From: Hymenochaete sp. R1
Lineage: Eukaryota > Basidiomycota > Agaricomycetes > Hymenochaetales > Hymenochaetaceae
Length of the DNA stretch: 44,340 nt
Reading direction: 5' to 3'
Assembly (NCBI GenBank): GCA_019400425.1
Contig: JAFREE010000185.1
Location: forward strand, 1-44,340
Below are positions 21,835 to 34,179 of this stretch, in pieces. Position 1 is the stretch's first letter. Every line of letters starts with the position of its first letter. Position numbers and translations under genes: made by a program. The notes under the pieces are model-generated. The model did not search any database. It had not been told where the DNA came from and saw only the letters and a program-made list of their open reading frames with translations.

Positions 21835-24800
21835 CTACCAAAACGCACACCTGGGACAGATTTTATCAACATGCTGTAATGAGTCCGAAAAAGAATATAA
21901 ACGCACCACCCTGAGAAGCACTGACACAGATTCTCGAGCGAAGTAGCTTGCTGAATGAGCTTCTCGACCTGATCAGACACGCTAAGCTCTTTCCTGATAT
22001 CAAAGTCACGACCAGTGAGCTTATGTTGCACTCTATTGTATACGAGTAGGGAGCGTTCGTCCCTGTGTTCCTGGGCCCTTGCTGGCTCAAGGTCATTTTC
22101 TAAATAAAGAAGTCGAGTATAAATGCGCTGCAATAGGTAAAATAGATCAAAACGCACCGTTGAAAATCTCGTTCTCGTCGGCTTTGACTTTGCGTGAGGG
22201 TCCTTGTGGGTAACCCGCAACCCTGGCAAGCTGCTCCGCTCGTGTAGATGCATCCGTCGGTTCTATAAAATTGGCATAAGTCACTGAAAAATTACAACAA
22301 GTAAAGACTCGAACCTTCGCCTCTCCTATCCACCACGAATCTCCAGTTAATCAACGGGTCATAAACGAAAGCCTCGAGCACTGCCATCAATGACTCCTTG
22401 TTATCCCGCATCACCCTCATCGTAATCTCGCACGTATTTTTGAAAGAGCCCTGGATCCCGCTGACCTCCATCGCATGCGTGAGCATGCGCGTAAGCCTGA
22501 ACGGTACTTTTTCTGGGAACTTCTCGCGACGCATGGCAATTTCGAAGCAATCTCCGAAGTCGATATGCACGACTTTGCCTGTGGCTCGCTCGAGGAGGAT
22601 GTTGGAAGGATGTCGGTCACCTAGACCCATGATGTGACCGACCATGCTGTTGACAGCAAGAGATCTAGTGTAAGTCGCTCTACGTTCAAGCCAGTGTTCG
22701 GAGTTTTGACTCTTTAACCAGAGCACGCGGTACAGATCCTGACCAGTTGTATTATCAAGGGCGTATTCGAAGACCTCCACTTTTTGCAAAAGAATGAGGC
22801 TTTCATAGTCGGGCGCCATCTGCAACATGAGCCGGTACTCGATGTTCAACAAGATCTTCCGTGATTCGCGATAGTCTCGTACGAGAACATGTAATGTGTC
22901 GGAATCTTGAACAAACCCGATCAAACCACAGTTTGGAGCCAAGGGAATGACTGCATATCTCTGAATATGCAGCCGGCGTTTAAACGAAGCAGTGTCAACC
23001 GATAATAACGTGTTCACCAGACCGAACACTTGCATGACACGCTCATCTTGCCGAAGGTCTTCATGTCCCTTTAACAAGAATTGATAGTCGCGGCCGTCAT
23101 TGCCTGTGATTGAAAGGCGGCGAGGTCGTTGTTTGGAAGAGATGACGTGAAGCTTGTTCGAGAAGCTGGCTATTCGGACAATGTTCCGCGCGTTTGCTTG
23201 GTATGTTCCTACAGAAAATCCATGTTTATAACAGTACTAGTGTGGATTGTCCAAATTCACTTACCTGGTACAGCTAACTCCAAGTCGCGTGCTTTCAGGA
23301 GCTCTGGAGAGACGTATTGAAGATCGAGGGTAACAAGCTGAGGCATCTGCTTTTCAATCTTTTTGAATAACGCGTAGTATAAGTCCCATGCTTTATCGAG
23401 TTCGCTCGGATCCCCGTAACGAAGATATCTTCGACTGGCTTCGCGCGCATCCCTCAGCTCCCGTCCATAGACTTGACTAAACGACGTCTCCCGAGAAGTA
23501 GTGGGGCCCTATACATGAGATAAATGCTGATGAAATACGAAATGGGTCATAGAAAAGGCTTACAGCTTCCAGTAAGTCGTGAAGTGGTTCAAGGGCCTGT
23601 ATCATAGCTTCTGGGTTTTTCTCTGTATAATAGAAGCGAGACGCTTCTTCTAATCCTTCATGCCAGAGCTCATGCCACAGAATCGCTACCCGAATGAGTT
23701 CATGACTGACAAGGGCAGCCTGGAAAAAACATGAGTTTAGTGACCTTGTTATGAGAATACAACGTTACCTGATCCACGATGACTTGGCTGTGATCTCTCA
23801 TATGACTCAAAATCGACTTCGCTGCAACTTCACGCGCTTTATTTGTGGACTTAGAAGCGACAGTCAACGGATAGATCAAAGCCTGTGGATGATGCTTTCC
23901 AACTTCGTGTAAAAGCATGTCAATGTTACGCTTGATGTTCTTGCTAGGTGTTTGAATACGAGCAATGATCTGTGGGATAACTTCCAGCCACGTATCGATA
24001 TCGACTCTATTAAATCCGGTAGCCATGGCGTGACTGACGTCGTCATGAGAACCGAATTTGAACCAAAGTGTAAGAAGTCGAAGTGTGTCCTGCAGAGCGT
24101 TTTCGTTTCTCAGCGCGATCGATCGGAAGAATCCTGAAAATCGATGTGAGTTTTTACGTTTCTTCTAAAAATACCCAAGCTCCTAACCTTGTACGGCTTG
24201 AACGACATACGTGGCCAAATTCGTACCCATGACATCATCCATTCGATCATTTTGCTGGTTCTCTAGTTGCGATACGACCTCAAAGTTAGCAAGCGCCCAA
24301 GTGTGCCAGGCTTTGTACCAATTCGTGTCATAATGCGTAGCTAAGTAGTAGGCTTGAAGAATATCTTTCGTATTTTCCTATGTGTCTATTAGACTTTATT
24401 GCAGGGGGAAATAAGTTCCAAACTTACTTCGTTCCATACACCTTTCTTCAAAATATGCTGCCATTGCCCTTGCTTATAGTAACATCGTGCTAGCAACTTC
24501 GACAATCCGTCATGCTTTTGCTTTAAGGCGGTGCCACGAGAGGTCTGAGCTGCCTCCATCTGGAGGTCGTGCGCAAGGCTGCTCGTGAATGATTGCAAGT
24601 ACCGGTAAGACTCATCGTGGACGCGATTAGCCCACATGAACTTGAGTTGGGCATAGACTACATTGGGCGGAGCCTTTACATGAGCAGAGTCCCTGAAAGA
24701 CTGACTGTTGGATGGCTATGGTAATGTCAATACTTAAGACGCAAAAAGCAAGCGTTGTGCTCACGGCCAAAAGGAGAGAGTTGATGGTTTTATCAGCAAG

Positions 24801-27800
24801 AACCATACGCTCTGATTTACGGCAGAGATTGGCAAACTTGATCCACATATCAGTATCATCCTCAGGGAGTGACACTAAAGTACGGAGCTGAAGCACTCGT
24901 TGCCATGTCTCAACTTCGGGTTGACATCCTTGAAGTCTTAAGAAAACCAATGTTATCGTGCGCCACTGAACAATCCTTATAATATTCACCTCTTCATCCA
25001 TGTCCTTTTCATAAAGTTTTGCCTTTCTGGTTGATCAGCATATTGCTTAAACTGAATAACCTCCTCTAGCTCGGATAACATTTGTGCGCGTATCATCGTG
25101 CTGTAAAAAAAATTAATAACTTTGAGCGGAAGATGAAAATTTTGCGCACTTATATGTCCGACCGTAACTTTCACTGACCAGAGAGGTTAGTTCAGGTTCT
25201 AGATAATCTCGAGCCTTGGTGATGTTGCTTAAGGCCTTCGAAAATTGATTTCGGTGTACCGCCAAGATAGCCTTATAAAAAGGACGATCAGGCGAGTCGC
25301 TATTCATAGAAGCGATGAAATCATCCATGAAGTCCCAGTCATGCAACGACCAGGCGGCAGCGGCGCCCCAGTTCGCCATTTCACGTCTTTGCTCGTTCGT
25401 TGCATTTGCCCAATTCTCGTCAACCGCTGCTGACAGTTTTTCCCATTCTCCCAATGCATGAAGACATCTCATCTGACCGAATATAGCTTCGGCCGAGTCA
25501 GGCTCCTCACGTCTTCTCTTATTATAGGCATCTTCCGCCTCCGTCCAACGGCCAAGGCGCTCATACCACTGCTCGTGCCTCGAAATATCGTATTGGTCCC
25601 TCGCCAGTGTCAACGTTCCCCACGCAGCATCGTGTTGCTGTAACTGTGTGTTGATCATTATGAGATCCTCGATAATATTCGTCGAATTACCGGCGAAGTA
25701 TTCGAGCTCTTTGTAATGGAGCGCCTTTGCATAGGCATGAAACTTCATAGCATATTCTCCAAGAGTCCTATTTTCGATCGGGAGAGGCTTGTCTTCATGT
25801 TCCATGAACTCGCAGAGGTTTAAAAGTCTATTCGCCAGCTCCGTGGGGATGGTTGGCGACGTAATGGCTTGCTCGATCGCGCGTACTAAATCCTCCTACG
25901 TAATTCTTTAAGCAGCAGCCACAAAAACGTAATTAGCTTTCTTACCTGATACTGGTCATATAACTCTGTCCAGCAAGACAGAAATGCGGCATTAAAGAGC
26001 TGACGAGCTAAAGGAGGATGTTTATCGACGAGGTTCATGCATGCACGAAGGGCGTGAGATGGAGACTCCTTCATCAACTCTACAGATAGGCGTCGCGCCC
26101 ATTCTTCCCATTCTTCTCTCGTTAGTACCTGAGAGATATCCCAAGCCTGTTTTAAATGCTGTTGATTTACTGTCATTTTATTTGGTTCCGCCGGAGCCGA
26201 GAATTCTGGTGTGTTCACAGCACTGAAACGTCTAAAACAAAGAAAGTTAATTGTCGACCCGACATTCGATCATAAAACGGAGACATACAAGAAATCCCAA
26301 TCACTACCCTCAAGCAGAAGCCTTTCTCCGTTGAGAAGCTTACTGATGAGACTTTCGTATTGTTGGTGATGAACCCGGTTCCGGAGCATTGCCTGAGACA
26401 GCGAAGATTAGTAGAAAGAATGGCTATCCGTAGGTGAGTCTAGCATACCTTGTTGATAGTCGGGACAAAAATAGCAAAATCCGGTCCAAGCTGCATCACC
26501 AGCGAGCTCAAGGCTTCCATGACAACGGCTCGTAGCTCGTTATTTGGAGTAGCTAGTACACGAACAAGTGGATGTATTATTCTCGATGCATGGTCCGAGA
26601 AATTCACCCGCTGAGTGAGTCCGTCAATTGTCTGAATCGCTTTCTTTCGGAGTGCGATTGAGGCGTCTTGTCTTTCATAGGAACGAACGATGACAGGAAT
26701 AACAAGGTGTGAATATTCTTCGATATTGGACCCAAACGTCAGGAAGGCGTCAAGCACCTTCATTTGGGTGACTTGCTTCTTATCTCGCAAATTTCCATCG
26801 AACACCCGAAGCAAGAGTGGTAAGACGTTTGAAACGAAAGGCCTAAACTCCCCGTCCAGCACTTTAGCGATTGCACCTATCAAAGAGACGATGGGTAGGT
26901 GGAGAGGGATATTGCTCCATAAGTTATCGACGAGACCTAGGATATCTAAAACATAGTCCCTAACATGTTCTTTGATGATTCCCACGAGAATGGCCAACTC
27001 TTGGAGATAATACTCCTGATGCCGGACACCGCTAGCCTCGCTTGTCGCTGAAGAAAACGCGGGCATAATCTAATCAATCGACGTTGAGCAGCAATGAAGT
27101 TTGATTGGAACATAGAACCGACCTGAGGCAAGAAAGCAACACATCTGAGCCCTTGAGTTTTAAAAATGGACATGATGGCACCAACTACGGCATCGTGGTG
27201 TGTATCAAAAGCTCTGTCCTTCAACATGCCTAGCAACGCGTTGATGACAATGGTTTGGAAGTAATCGTCGGATGTTGAGCTGAGATTATAGGCTGAGGTA
27301 GCAGTAACCGCCTGTACCGCTGTCTCATGTTGCTGCTCCTCGTCCTGCTTTGTCTGAGGAGAATAACGGGTCAGCTTAGGTAGAATGCGAGGCAACGTAT
27401 GTTACCCACTCTCCTCCTGTACGGATCTATTGCACCCAGGATACCAAGAACCTTTACTACTTCCCTCCTTACGAAAGGTGCGGCATCAGACTTTAAAATC
27501 TGTCCAAGCGTCGGAAGTAGCTCTGGATGATCCACGAGAGGTTGGATGACATAGCCTGTGCTGGAACACACTTGCCCCAATGCATGCAGTGCTGCATCAC
27601 GTTTGAGTACTATGGGATCGTTAAGGCGCTCAAGTATAACGTTCATAAGTTGCGGTACGATGTGGCTTATGCCATCTGCTCCTACCACGGCGAGTTCACC
27701 CACGCAGGTGAGAATGTTGGCAGAAACAACCGGATTGGCGTCGTTCGCTTTGGAAAGAAGGGCCGTAAGCATAGATGGCGCGTAAGGTTTGATGAGTCGC

Positions 27801-29929
27801 TGTGTTGCCTTGATGAGGAGGCTGAGAAGCTTGGTGCATTCCTCTCGTGCCCTGACGACATTTGAATATTCCAATTCTGTGAGGAATTGGATCAGAGCCT
27901 TCCGGAGAGAAGCCATGACATAGGCTGGATTGTGGAGGGCGAGCCTTCCAATGAGCCCGATGGCTGTCACGCGGTTCTCGAAAACCTCGTCATTGAGCGC
28001 GATGAATAAAGTGCGTACGTTTTCAGCCTGAGACAGATGCTTGTCAAAGCGCTCGTCGAGTGATAGCACAGTATGGCGAATGTTCGAGTCCGGATCAGCG
28101 ATACCGACAGTCAGTAACTTGTCCAACACATCGCTAATGATCTCGATAGAGTGATTGCTGACTTGGTGACAGATTGGATCTCTGATGAAAAGTCGACAGC
28201 AGGTTAGAGCTGCGGCTTTTCGGATCTCAGGATATTCATCTTCGAGGAATGGTAGAGCACATTGCCGAACAAACTCGCTGAGAATGTGTCCGCTGAAGTC
28301 GAATGAGCCAAGCGTGTCCAATGCTAGGCGTATCTGCTCTGGAGACCTACTGACACCGGTCTGTTGCACAGCGAAGTCCTTAATTCCGGACATGTCAGAG
28401 CGTTGGTACGTCGGGGGAGAACCTAGGGGTCTATAGTCTTGACCACTAAGTGTCAACGAAATGAGATCCAATAATTGATATTGGATCGTGGGTAGAAGCG
28501 GAGGAATATGACGAGCGATCGCGACCAATGCCTCCTGTAGTGGCTCGCTTAAGCCACAGGCAAACATAGGCTTGAGCTGATCGTGAAGGAGCTTGGTCAG
28601 ATTAGGGCCGACAGCACTGGCGAGCATGCCAATACATTGAAACATAGGTTCTTCGGAAGGTGCGTTCTTCTTTCTATAACCTTTTCAGCACTAGTTCGTA
28701 GGGAAAGAGCTAATTGTATCTCACCCGCGCATCTGCAATCCCTGCTTGATATGATCCATGATAGGTTCCAGGAATTGCTTCATGTCGCTCCCGACAGATG
28801 TTGCGACATGTCCAATAGCAACATACGCGGCTGAGCGTTCAGCTGGTTTCGATAACTGCTCCAATAAGTAGCTCATAGACTTGTGCAGATAGTATTCTGA
28901 GAAGGTCTGCGTGTCATAGAGCGCGAGCGTCGGTATGAGAGTTATGATGGTCTTCCGAATTAAGGGATCCCGATGTGACCTCAACTTCAAGATGTTGTCA
29001 GCCGTTTCCGAATATGCTTCTTTCATAAACATTCCTGCGTGCAGAAAAAGCTCCCGAAATGTCAGTAGAGACCCATGCAGTGTCTCTACAATGGTTCCCC
29101 GCAAACCCGACTGCGCGTCTTGCAAAATCTTGGATAAGAACGGTGTCTTCGATTGACGCTCACGTTGCGTCACGATGTCAAGGCACGCCGCCAATAGCTC
29201 CGCGGCCGACTCCCGGACAAATGATCTTGAATCTCTTAAGGGGATGATGATCTTATCGAACACATGCGAAACGAGCGGATAGAAAACAGTCGGACTGTGG
29301 AGGGCGAGCTCCTTGAGAATGAGTACGCCTGCGTAGCGGCTGTTCTCGCGCTCCGTCAAAAGTTGTTGAATTGCGACGTCGACTTCGGATCGCATGAAGC
29401 TATCATCAAACATATTCACAACGCCAACTTCCACGATCTTGCCGAGTGAAGCTGCAGCGGCTTGCATGACAGTGAGGTCCGGGAACGGAAGTCCCGTCTT
29501 GACATAGTTGAAAAATCTGAAGCAATTGCGCCTTATTTCTGGCGACTCTTCCTCCAACAGATGATCTGTGTGTGCTGTCAGTTTTATTCCATCATATTGC
29601 ATACATGAGATACGTACCGATGGCAAGAATAGCGCCTAATTTCTCAACGGGAGTTGAACCGTGCACCAAATGTCCAAGATGCTTCTTCGTCAACTCTTCC
29701 CATAGCTTTTCCACCGCGTCCGGAGACATCTCCGCCGTAACTGTCGATACCTGCATAAGAAAGAGTTCAAATCTAGTTCCAATGTATCTGTTCATTCCTT
29801 GGAAAGGTAACGCACATGTCTTCTTAGGTCCTGCGCGCTTTGCAGTCGAACCTCTGGACTCTTGCTCTTCAGATCGTTGAAGATCTTATCCAAGGGGTCA
29901 ACAAGAGCTGACGCTTCTGACAGCGACAT
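21835..29929 (-). CDS. TOR: Serine/threonine kinase TOR (target of rapamycin, PIKK family)
   Basis: Twenty exons, 2,357 residues, the usual fungal TOR length. Exons: 29929-29816, 29750-29618, 29565-28725, 28673-27410, 27353-27123, 27069-26449, 26392-26289, 26231-25946, 25895-25150, 25100-24990, 24936-24765, 24715-24428, 24377-24188, 24133-23769, 23719-23564, 23508-23265, 23208-22315, 22262-22158, 22099-21907, 21850-21835. Every junction keeps frame. HEAT repeats fill roughly the first half, then the FAT domain. The FRB domain (from about 1823) contains [18 protein letters not shown]; Ser1849 is the residue whose change gives rapamycin resistance in other organisms, so sensitivity is predicted. 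The PI3K-like kinase domain follows ([16 protein letters not shown]; catalytic loop GLGDRHPSN, about 2150-2158; DFG about 2172). The FATC domain ends [14 protein letters not shown] is the catalytic core of TORC1/TORC2, controlling growth. The last coding exon is only 16 nt. A transposon-like element begins 170 bp upstream of the ATG. Confidence 0.98.
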
Positions 29930-30098
29930 CCTTGCCCGCTCGTGAGAGAAGCTAAATGCTCTCCGCCGTCGAATATGTCCCTATACGCTGTAGGGAGAAG
30001 GAAAGATTCGGATGGACAGTGTTCATGCTTGCTTGTGTCTCCTGTCTTGATATTAGCACGTGACAAGTCCCGCCAAAGGCCGAAAGTAGGCCGAAGAA

Positions 30099-30909
30099 GA
30101 GGACCCATGACAATCGGGAGTAAGGCCGGGGAACAAGGGACATATCGGCTAAGCGTCGATCGTCCCAAAAAGGAAGGAGGCCGTAGGCGAAGGGACATAC
30201 CAGACGGCCGATTTTGGCGGACAGGCCGGGGGCCAAGGGACATACGTGGGACCCGGCTCTCACGGAGGCCGGGGGTCAAGGGACATATCGGCAGTAGATC
30301 GAGCTGTGATCAAGTTGAGCACGACTCATCACGCCCACTTCATTTAGACTCGCGCTCCATACCAATACGCAGACAGTCTCCCATCCACCAGTCAGTAGCT
30401 TAAACTTTGTGTACATTAGCATATATACTTCTCAATTCTCTAAATATAATGATTACTTTGACTGCACCCGGCCTACCCGGCCGAAGGAATGAACGTAGTC
30501 ACGTGTTTCTTCCCACGATATTGTCGCGTCGTTGTCGTCGTCGTCGCTCGTCATTGACCTTTCTTGCTCGCCAACAATTCTTTATTCTCATCGAACCCAT
30601 CTACCTAAATATGTTAGATACTCAAAAGAGAATCAAAAACTGAGTTTGTTAGGTGTGCGAAAATAATGATGGCATTGCATGGCAGTCAATGGTGTAACAA
30701 AAGCCAAGTGACCAAAATTTGCGTGACCGTGGGAAGTACTATCTTTATATAGTAATAAAGGCCGGGTAACAAAGGACATAGTCGATCATTCCATTTTGGG
30801 AAGAGGCCGGGGGCTGAGGGACATACGGAAGCTCCGGCCCGGCTTCCGGAGGGACATATTGGAGGGCCGGTTTTGCCACCGGCCTTATACCCGATTGTCA
30901 TGGGTCCTC
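30099..30909. mobile_element. Short non-autonomous DNA transposon candidate (MITE-like)
   Basis: 811 bp bounded by 31-bp terminal inverted repeats: 30099-30129 and 30879-30909 match at 29 of 31 positions, starting GAGGACCCATGACAATCGGG. Each end is directly abutted by GAAGAA (30093-30098 and 30910-30915), which would be a 6-bp target-site duplication. The interior has no coding potential and carries seven short GGCCGGG/AAGGGACATA repeats near the two ends. No transposase is visible, so mobilisation would have to be in trans. The flanking hexamer is low in complexity, so the duplication could be chance. The superfamily is not assigned. Confidence 0.7.
30124..30859 (+). repeat. Seven dispersed copies of a ~22-bp motif inside the element
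   Basis: Consensus roughly GGCCGGGGGNCAAGGGACAT, all in the same orientation. Copies at 30124-30145, 30179-30200, 30224-30245, 30267-30288, 30760-30781, 30805-30826 and 30836-30859. The left four are spaced about 45-55 bp apart and the right three about 31-45 bp. Subterminal repeats like this often serve as transposase-binding sites in DNA transposons; that role is an inference here. Confidence 0.7.
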
Positions 30910-31400
30910 GAAGAAGCCAAAGAGCCGAAGGGATCGCTGGGATCGCTCGCTACAACTCGAATTGCTCGGGGTGAGGCGGATCTTGTCTTCGACTACGACA
31001 AGTATACAGGAAATTTAATATTTAAAACCTCGGGCGATAGAACTCTAACTCCTTCGCATAACCATTTCTGCTCTTATAAATCCAGATCTACTGGATAACC
31101 AAACCACTGCCCACAATCGCCTCCTGTACCTGGACAAAAAGAGAGTCAAGAGAGATCAAACTGGACGTTTTCTCCAGCTAACTGCTTAAAGCAATGATCA
31201 GGCAAGCTTCATGTTCACTTTATAAGATTATGGTATCCAGTCAAGACAGTCGCCTCAAATTTACTAATTTGTTTTATAGGTATAACCACGCCTCTAATGG
31301 TATTTGCACCATCTAGATCATTCGGTGCAAGACGGTCTACTTCCGTTGGTAATATAACGCCAATGCTTCAATGATCTCGATAGTCCCTCTTTTCAGCGCG
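30910..31400. other. Gene-free stretch downstream of kinase gene 1
   Basis: About 490 bases between the transposon-like element and the kinase 1 stop codon. No gene, RNA or repeat is recognised. Confidence 0.45.
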
Positions 31401-33309
31401 TCATCGTTTGCGACGACGCCTTCGGACTTCATACGTTTTCTTTCCATTACCTTCTTTCTTGACAGCTATAGTTTCATTTGGTCTCGAAGATAATTGTTGT
31501 GGTTTCCCGCTACCCAGCACTTCTGCTGCGGGCCGAGATTCTCGTCTGGAAACCCCTTCGTCACCGCCCCTTTCCCCCCCATGCCCACGCTCGACATGGA
31601 AATGTCGCCTGGGCTCTCGTTCAACGTCAACTTTCGGTCGGGGTCTCGAACGAAGTCCGAACACTTTTAGGGCTAGTCGCGCCATATTTACCGGTTCCTT
31701 TTTTCGTTGAGTATCCAGTTGTAACTTGGAGTTGGACGCGGCGCGGAACCACTGACATTGTGAACAAGTAAGGGTGTTGGTCAGTGTATAGGGACAAATG
31801 ACGGATCGCAGAGAGACGTACTGTACACCCCAAGACCTCGCTTGCAGACGGTCTGTCCCTGTGATTGTATGCAAGCAAACGACTGCAGATGCTGATGACT
31901 AACATGATTCTGAAAACCACTCTAACTGGTGAGTCAAGGAGTCTACGTACCATCGCGTCCCATCACATCTCTAAACTTGGGACCTCTAACAATGGCTTTG
32001 AGATGGTCTTCCTGTAGACCAATGAGTCCTTGAGCATGGTCAAAGTGCTCTCTCATTTGGATCCATCTCGCATGATCCACCTCATTTGCAAAGTCAAACG
32101 GATCTCGTCCCATCATCGCCTCGCACAAGATTAATCTGTCAAATGGTACGACTCTAATCAGTGGATCTATTTTTCTGATAACTTAACTCACCCTGACGCC
32201 CAGATATCCGACGCAGGGACAATAAACGATCCCGTATTAAAAAGGCCTTCAGGGGGTGCGCAGCAGCATGTCCCGTACCGCTCAGCATGATCGGTATTGA
32301 GGTCGGTGGATCTACATTAACGGAATAATTTCATGAGACGGTGCGTTGGTTTGAAAAAAGAGCGATAGAAGTTCGTTACATGCCGAAGTCTGATATCAAC
32401 AGACGATCCCCACTCCTTTCACTTGTTACGAGAAGGTTGTCAAGCCTACAGCAAAGTTACAGTGTCGTTGAAATGGACAAGTAACAAATCGGGCGACATA
32501 CTTAAGATCCCTGTGGACAATATTTCGACGATGTAGGCAATCTAAGCCCTTGAAGAGTCCTCTTGACATCACATTCAGTAAGAGAAATCACAGCTTCAGT
32601 AGAATTGACTTACTTGAACAACTCTCTCAATTCACTCTCTGAAATTTGGCCGTGTCTTTGTCTGAGGTATTGGCGAAGATCTCCCTTGTCAGCAAAATCA
32701 AAAGAGAGGACTATCTGGCCTCTGAAACTATCTACGTCGAGCAGCTTTACCTGGAATGGAAATAGCCCCACAGTGAGTTCCCGCATCTCGATGATATGTT
32801 TTGTTCAAAAACCTCAAAAACCGGAGGGGATATGGGACTGTATGTACTACCCTTACTTACCAGGTGAGAAGTTCTGATGCCGCTGATCCTTTCAAGGATA
32901 GAAACTTCTTCCTGTACTTCCTCTTCATCACAATCCTTGTCCAATGCCTTTAAAGCGACAACCCTTTGCCTCCTTCTATCATACGCCTTCTAAACTGCCA
33001 GTGAATATCAAGGTCGTCGCAACAATAAGCTATATGACTAACATAAACGACTGCAAATGCGCCCTCTCCGAGTTTCCGTTGTATGTCGAACCTTTCTCCA
33101 ATAGGATCAACCCTGGTCGTTGTCCGAGGAGCAGCACCCATGCCACTGATAGCATGTGCATACAATGGCGGGATGGGAGCACCCCTTTCTGAATAGACAC
33201 GCATGTATCCGTTAGGACCCGAGCTTGAAGGCGTGGGTTCCGCGATACGAACATAAGCGCTTGCGTAAGGATTGCCTGGAGTAGGCTGGTGACCGTAATG
33301 TCGCGACAT
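31401..33309 (-). CDS. Protein kinase, tandem paralogue 1 (HRD type)
   Basis: Nine exons, 463 residues: 33309-33043, 32989-32861, 32750-32614, 32561-32502, 32445-32380, 32311-32192, 32135-31951, 31898-31822, 31751-31401. The N-terminal 70 residues are Pro/Ser-rich. The kinase domain starts FDIQRKLGEGAFAVVY (glycine loop from 81; its third Gly is Ala), with VALKAL (Lys103), HRDLKLDN (catalytic Asp196), DFGI (217-220) and YGTCCCAPPE as activation-loop end. The C-terminal tail is strongly basic and ends in an Arg-rich run (VRRRRRKR), which could act as a nuclear signal. All catalytic residues are present, so it should be active. The substrate is unknown. The exon plan matches kinase 2 next door exon for exon. 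The acceptor of the penultimate exon (31899) is the least certain junction. Confidence 0.92.
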
Positions 33310-34179
33310 TTTTGGAGAAGGGAAGTAATGAGGACAAACCAGAAGAGCAATGAGAAAAAATACCAACTCTGCTCATCCTAGCAGCATCTTTGAGTCTAAA
33401 TCTGACTCTGCATAGTAGGAATGACGATGTGATTCGAGAGGTGCAATGTACAAGCGAAAAAAATGGTTATAGTAGTACCCTGGCCTAAGAAAATCATTAT
33501 CCGAGGACTCCAGCCGGTACGCAAAGGAGGCCCGACCGAGTCTCATTTTCTGGTCGAGGCGCAATGTACCGTTGGGATACAAAGTCACGAAAAGAACAAG
33601 ATGATAATGATTCAAAGTGTCAACAACTTATCGATTCGTCTAGATTCCGAAACGCGGGCTGGTCTCATCTCTCCGATTTTCGTCAGATAGTGATTCGTGC
33701 TGAAGCAACCTGATGACGGCCCAGATAATCAAAGGTCGGTCTATTAGATGACCTCTAAATGAGATGAGTCGTACAGTGTTCTCAGCACTCCACGACTTAC
33801 TCTCGCTCAGAATGCAACTTGTTGACACACCGTCACGCACAGTTTACACTTTTTTTCCGCATCTGCACAAAGAACACGATCGAATAAATAAGAATCGAAT
33901 AAAAAGTGAATGGAGGTGGAAAGAGGTATGTGATGACCCTACTGCCATCGATAATGCATGCAATTTTAAATTAGGATATAGATAGGACAGAAGATAAAAG
34001 AACGGGGATGATGTTAGACAAGGAACCAGTCAAATACATTGGCTAGGGCTGTAGCATCCACTGGCAACCTCACATCAATTCCGCTATGGAACGACTAGAC
34101 ACCCTGCTATTGTCTTTTGGATAGTGCTTGGCATTGCCGCTCAGGCTCGTCTCTATCTGCAACGCCTTGCAAACGATTA
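33310..34179. other. Spacer between the two kinase genes
   Basis: About 870 bases, with the kinase 2 3' end and the kinase 1 promoter. Upstream of both kinase start codons (near 33378-33390 and 36278-36292) a short ATGCTAGGAT-like sequence is shared, probably a leftover of the duplication. No other gene is seen. Confidence 0.45.

Noticed and set aside
30124..30288. Regularly spaced repeats that could suggest a CRISPR-like array
   Set aside because: The repeats are imperfect and the sequence is clearly eukaryotic; they fit subterminal repeats of a small transposon.
29942..30403. Plus-strand 153-codon frame across the transposon end, and its minus-strand shadows
   Set aside because: It starts inside the TOR upstream region and runs across the inverted repeat and the GGCCGGG repeats; no protein feature is present.
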